DNA of 29,836 bases from a virus, in the IMG/VR virus record IMGVR_UViG_3300009431_000096, positions 1 through 29,836 of that record; one strand, 5' to 3'. Position numbers and translations under genes: made by a program. The notes under the pieces were generated by a model that saw nothing but the letters and a program-made list of their open reading frames with translations, was not told the DNA's origin and made no database searches. Position 1 is the first letter of the stretch; every line of letters begins with the position of its first letter. Below, one piece after another: positions 29,126 to 29,836 of the stretch.

Positions 29126-29836
29126 CTATGGTAGATACATTGAATTACTTGGTTTAGAAAAATCTAAGCTAGGGGGGGTAAAGTTAACAAAATCATAAAC
29201 TTTACCCAAATCATCTCCTGTTTGCGGTTCTTTGTATTTTACGAAGTTTTTAGTAAAGTTTTGGATTGATTTATCAGCAAAAGATGAATGCAACCCCTCT
29301 CTATCGACTGTTATAAGTTCCGTACTAAACGGTACTGGATCGTCACCAACAAATTCAAACTTAGTAGAGAACTGTTGTTCATGTTGCCGCAATTCTGGTG
29401 CAGCTGGATTTAACGCTTGAGTTTCCGATAGATCAGAAGCGTATTTTGTTGATCCTTCAATTTTGGCAACCCAGGTATACCCAGTGATAGTATCACCATC
29501 GGTTTTTACACTTTGTCCATCATCGGTGAGTCTTACACGCAGTGCGCTATTATCCGAATCTTTCTTCCATAGATCAAATCCGAACTGTTGATTGTAAGGA
29601 ACTTGATCATCAGCAGTTTGCCAGAAGTTGGTTAGGTCGCCCTTGACTGAGCCGTGTTTTCCGTTACCTGATACATCATATACAATAGATCCATTACATT
29701 CGCCGAAGTTGTAGTTGCATCCGTTGATTTCTGCATAATAAAGATCCATATCTACCCAAAACCCCGGTACCTGTGTACTTGAAGATAGAGCGCCTATATA
29801 AAGCATCGAACCACTTACGGAGATTGAACCACCAGT
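29126..29836 (-). CDS. C-terminal part of a fibre-like structural protein, cut by the window edge
   Basis: The reading frame stays open through the right end of the window: ten codons (TGGSISVSGS) precede the first Met at 29806, so that Met is probably not the true start. The visible 236 residues are beta-rich and include VYDVSGNGKHGSVKG, a pattern common in concanavalin/LamG-like carbohydrate-binding domains, and acidic, polar strands after it. No cleavage motif or chaperone domain is visible. It ends eight bases before the next gene's start. A receptor-binding fibre or spike tip is plausible. Confidence 0.6.
   Translation of the reverse strand, partial: TGGSISVSGSMLYIGALSSSTQVPGFWVDMDLYYAEINGCNYNFGECNGSIVYDVSGNGKHGSVKGDLTNFWQTADDQVPYNQQFGFDLWKKDSDNSALRVRLTDDGQSVKTDGDTITGYTWVAKIEGSTKYASDLSETQALNPAAPELRQHEQQFSTKFEFVGDDPVPFSTELITVDREGLHSSFADKSIQNFTKNFVKYKEPQTGDDLGKVYDFVNFTPPSLDFSKPSNSMYLP

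Overview
The window reads as the late (structural) half of a tailed, siphovirus-like double-stranded DNA phage or prophage. There are no bacterial housekeeping genes, tRNAs or rRNAs. Lambda-like head genes (gpD-like decoration protein, gpE-like capsid protein), a lambda-type G/GT tail-chaperone frameshift, a 1578-residue tape measure protein, an NlpC/P60 tail peptidase and a lipoprotein with a lipobox suggest a long non-contractile tail and a Gram-negative host. The host is inferred only; nothing here identifies a genus.

Layout. 1-304: a non-coding leader with five copies of a T-rich 13-base repeat, two sigma70-like promoters and a strong terminator between them. 305-5115 (+): a putative small terminase, a membrane/coiled-coil protein, a 52-residue Cys-rich protein missed by length-filtered ORF calling, and the large terminase, which is split by a 394-residue intein with both LAGLIDADG motifs, inserted inside the ATPase P-loop. 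5151-5566: a pair of facing terminators and a single reversed gene that is a paralog of a tail-tip-adjacent gene at 24174. 5673-9905 (+): ClpP-like prohead protease with an in-frame nested scaffold gene, decoration protein, major capsid protein, a UUCG-type terminator and three small head-completion/connector candidates. 9909-16494 (+): tail tube, terminator, G/GT chaperones with an exact GGGAAAG slippery heptamer, and tape measure. 16496-24509 (+): two tandem paralogous tail-tip proteins, a distal-tail protein, a gpL/DUF2163-like hub protein, NlpC/P60, a gpJ-like tip protein and the second copy of the reversed paralog. 24520-26762 (+): the portal protein, unusually placed after the tail genes, and two small genes. 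26755-29836 (-): a convergent operon containing a partial fibre-like protein (running off the window), a structural beta-rich protein, an unknown protein, a small membrane protein, a small lipoprotein and a class 3 lipase. The last three are linked by two ATGA overlaps and look like an unusual lysis module.

How it works together. Terminase packages DNA through the portal into a shell built from the capsid protein on the nested scaffold, which the ClpP-like protease matures and the gpD-like protein stabilises. The tail is built from the tube protein around the tape measure with G/GT chaperones and capped by the tip complex. The reverse-strand genes probably supply fibres and lysis/release functions. 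Functional names come from motif recognition and gene order only; no database search was possible.
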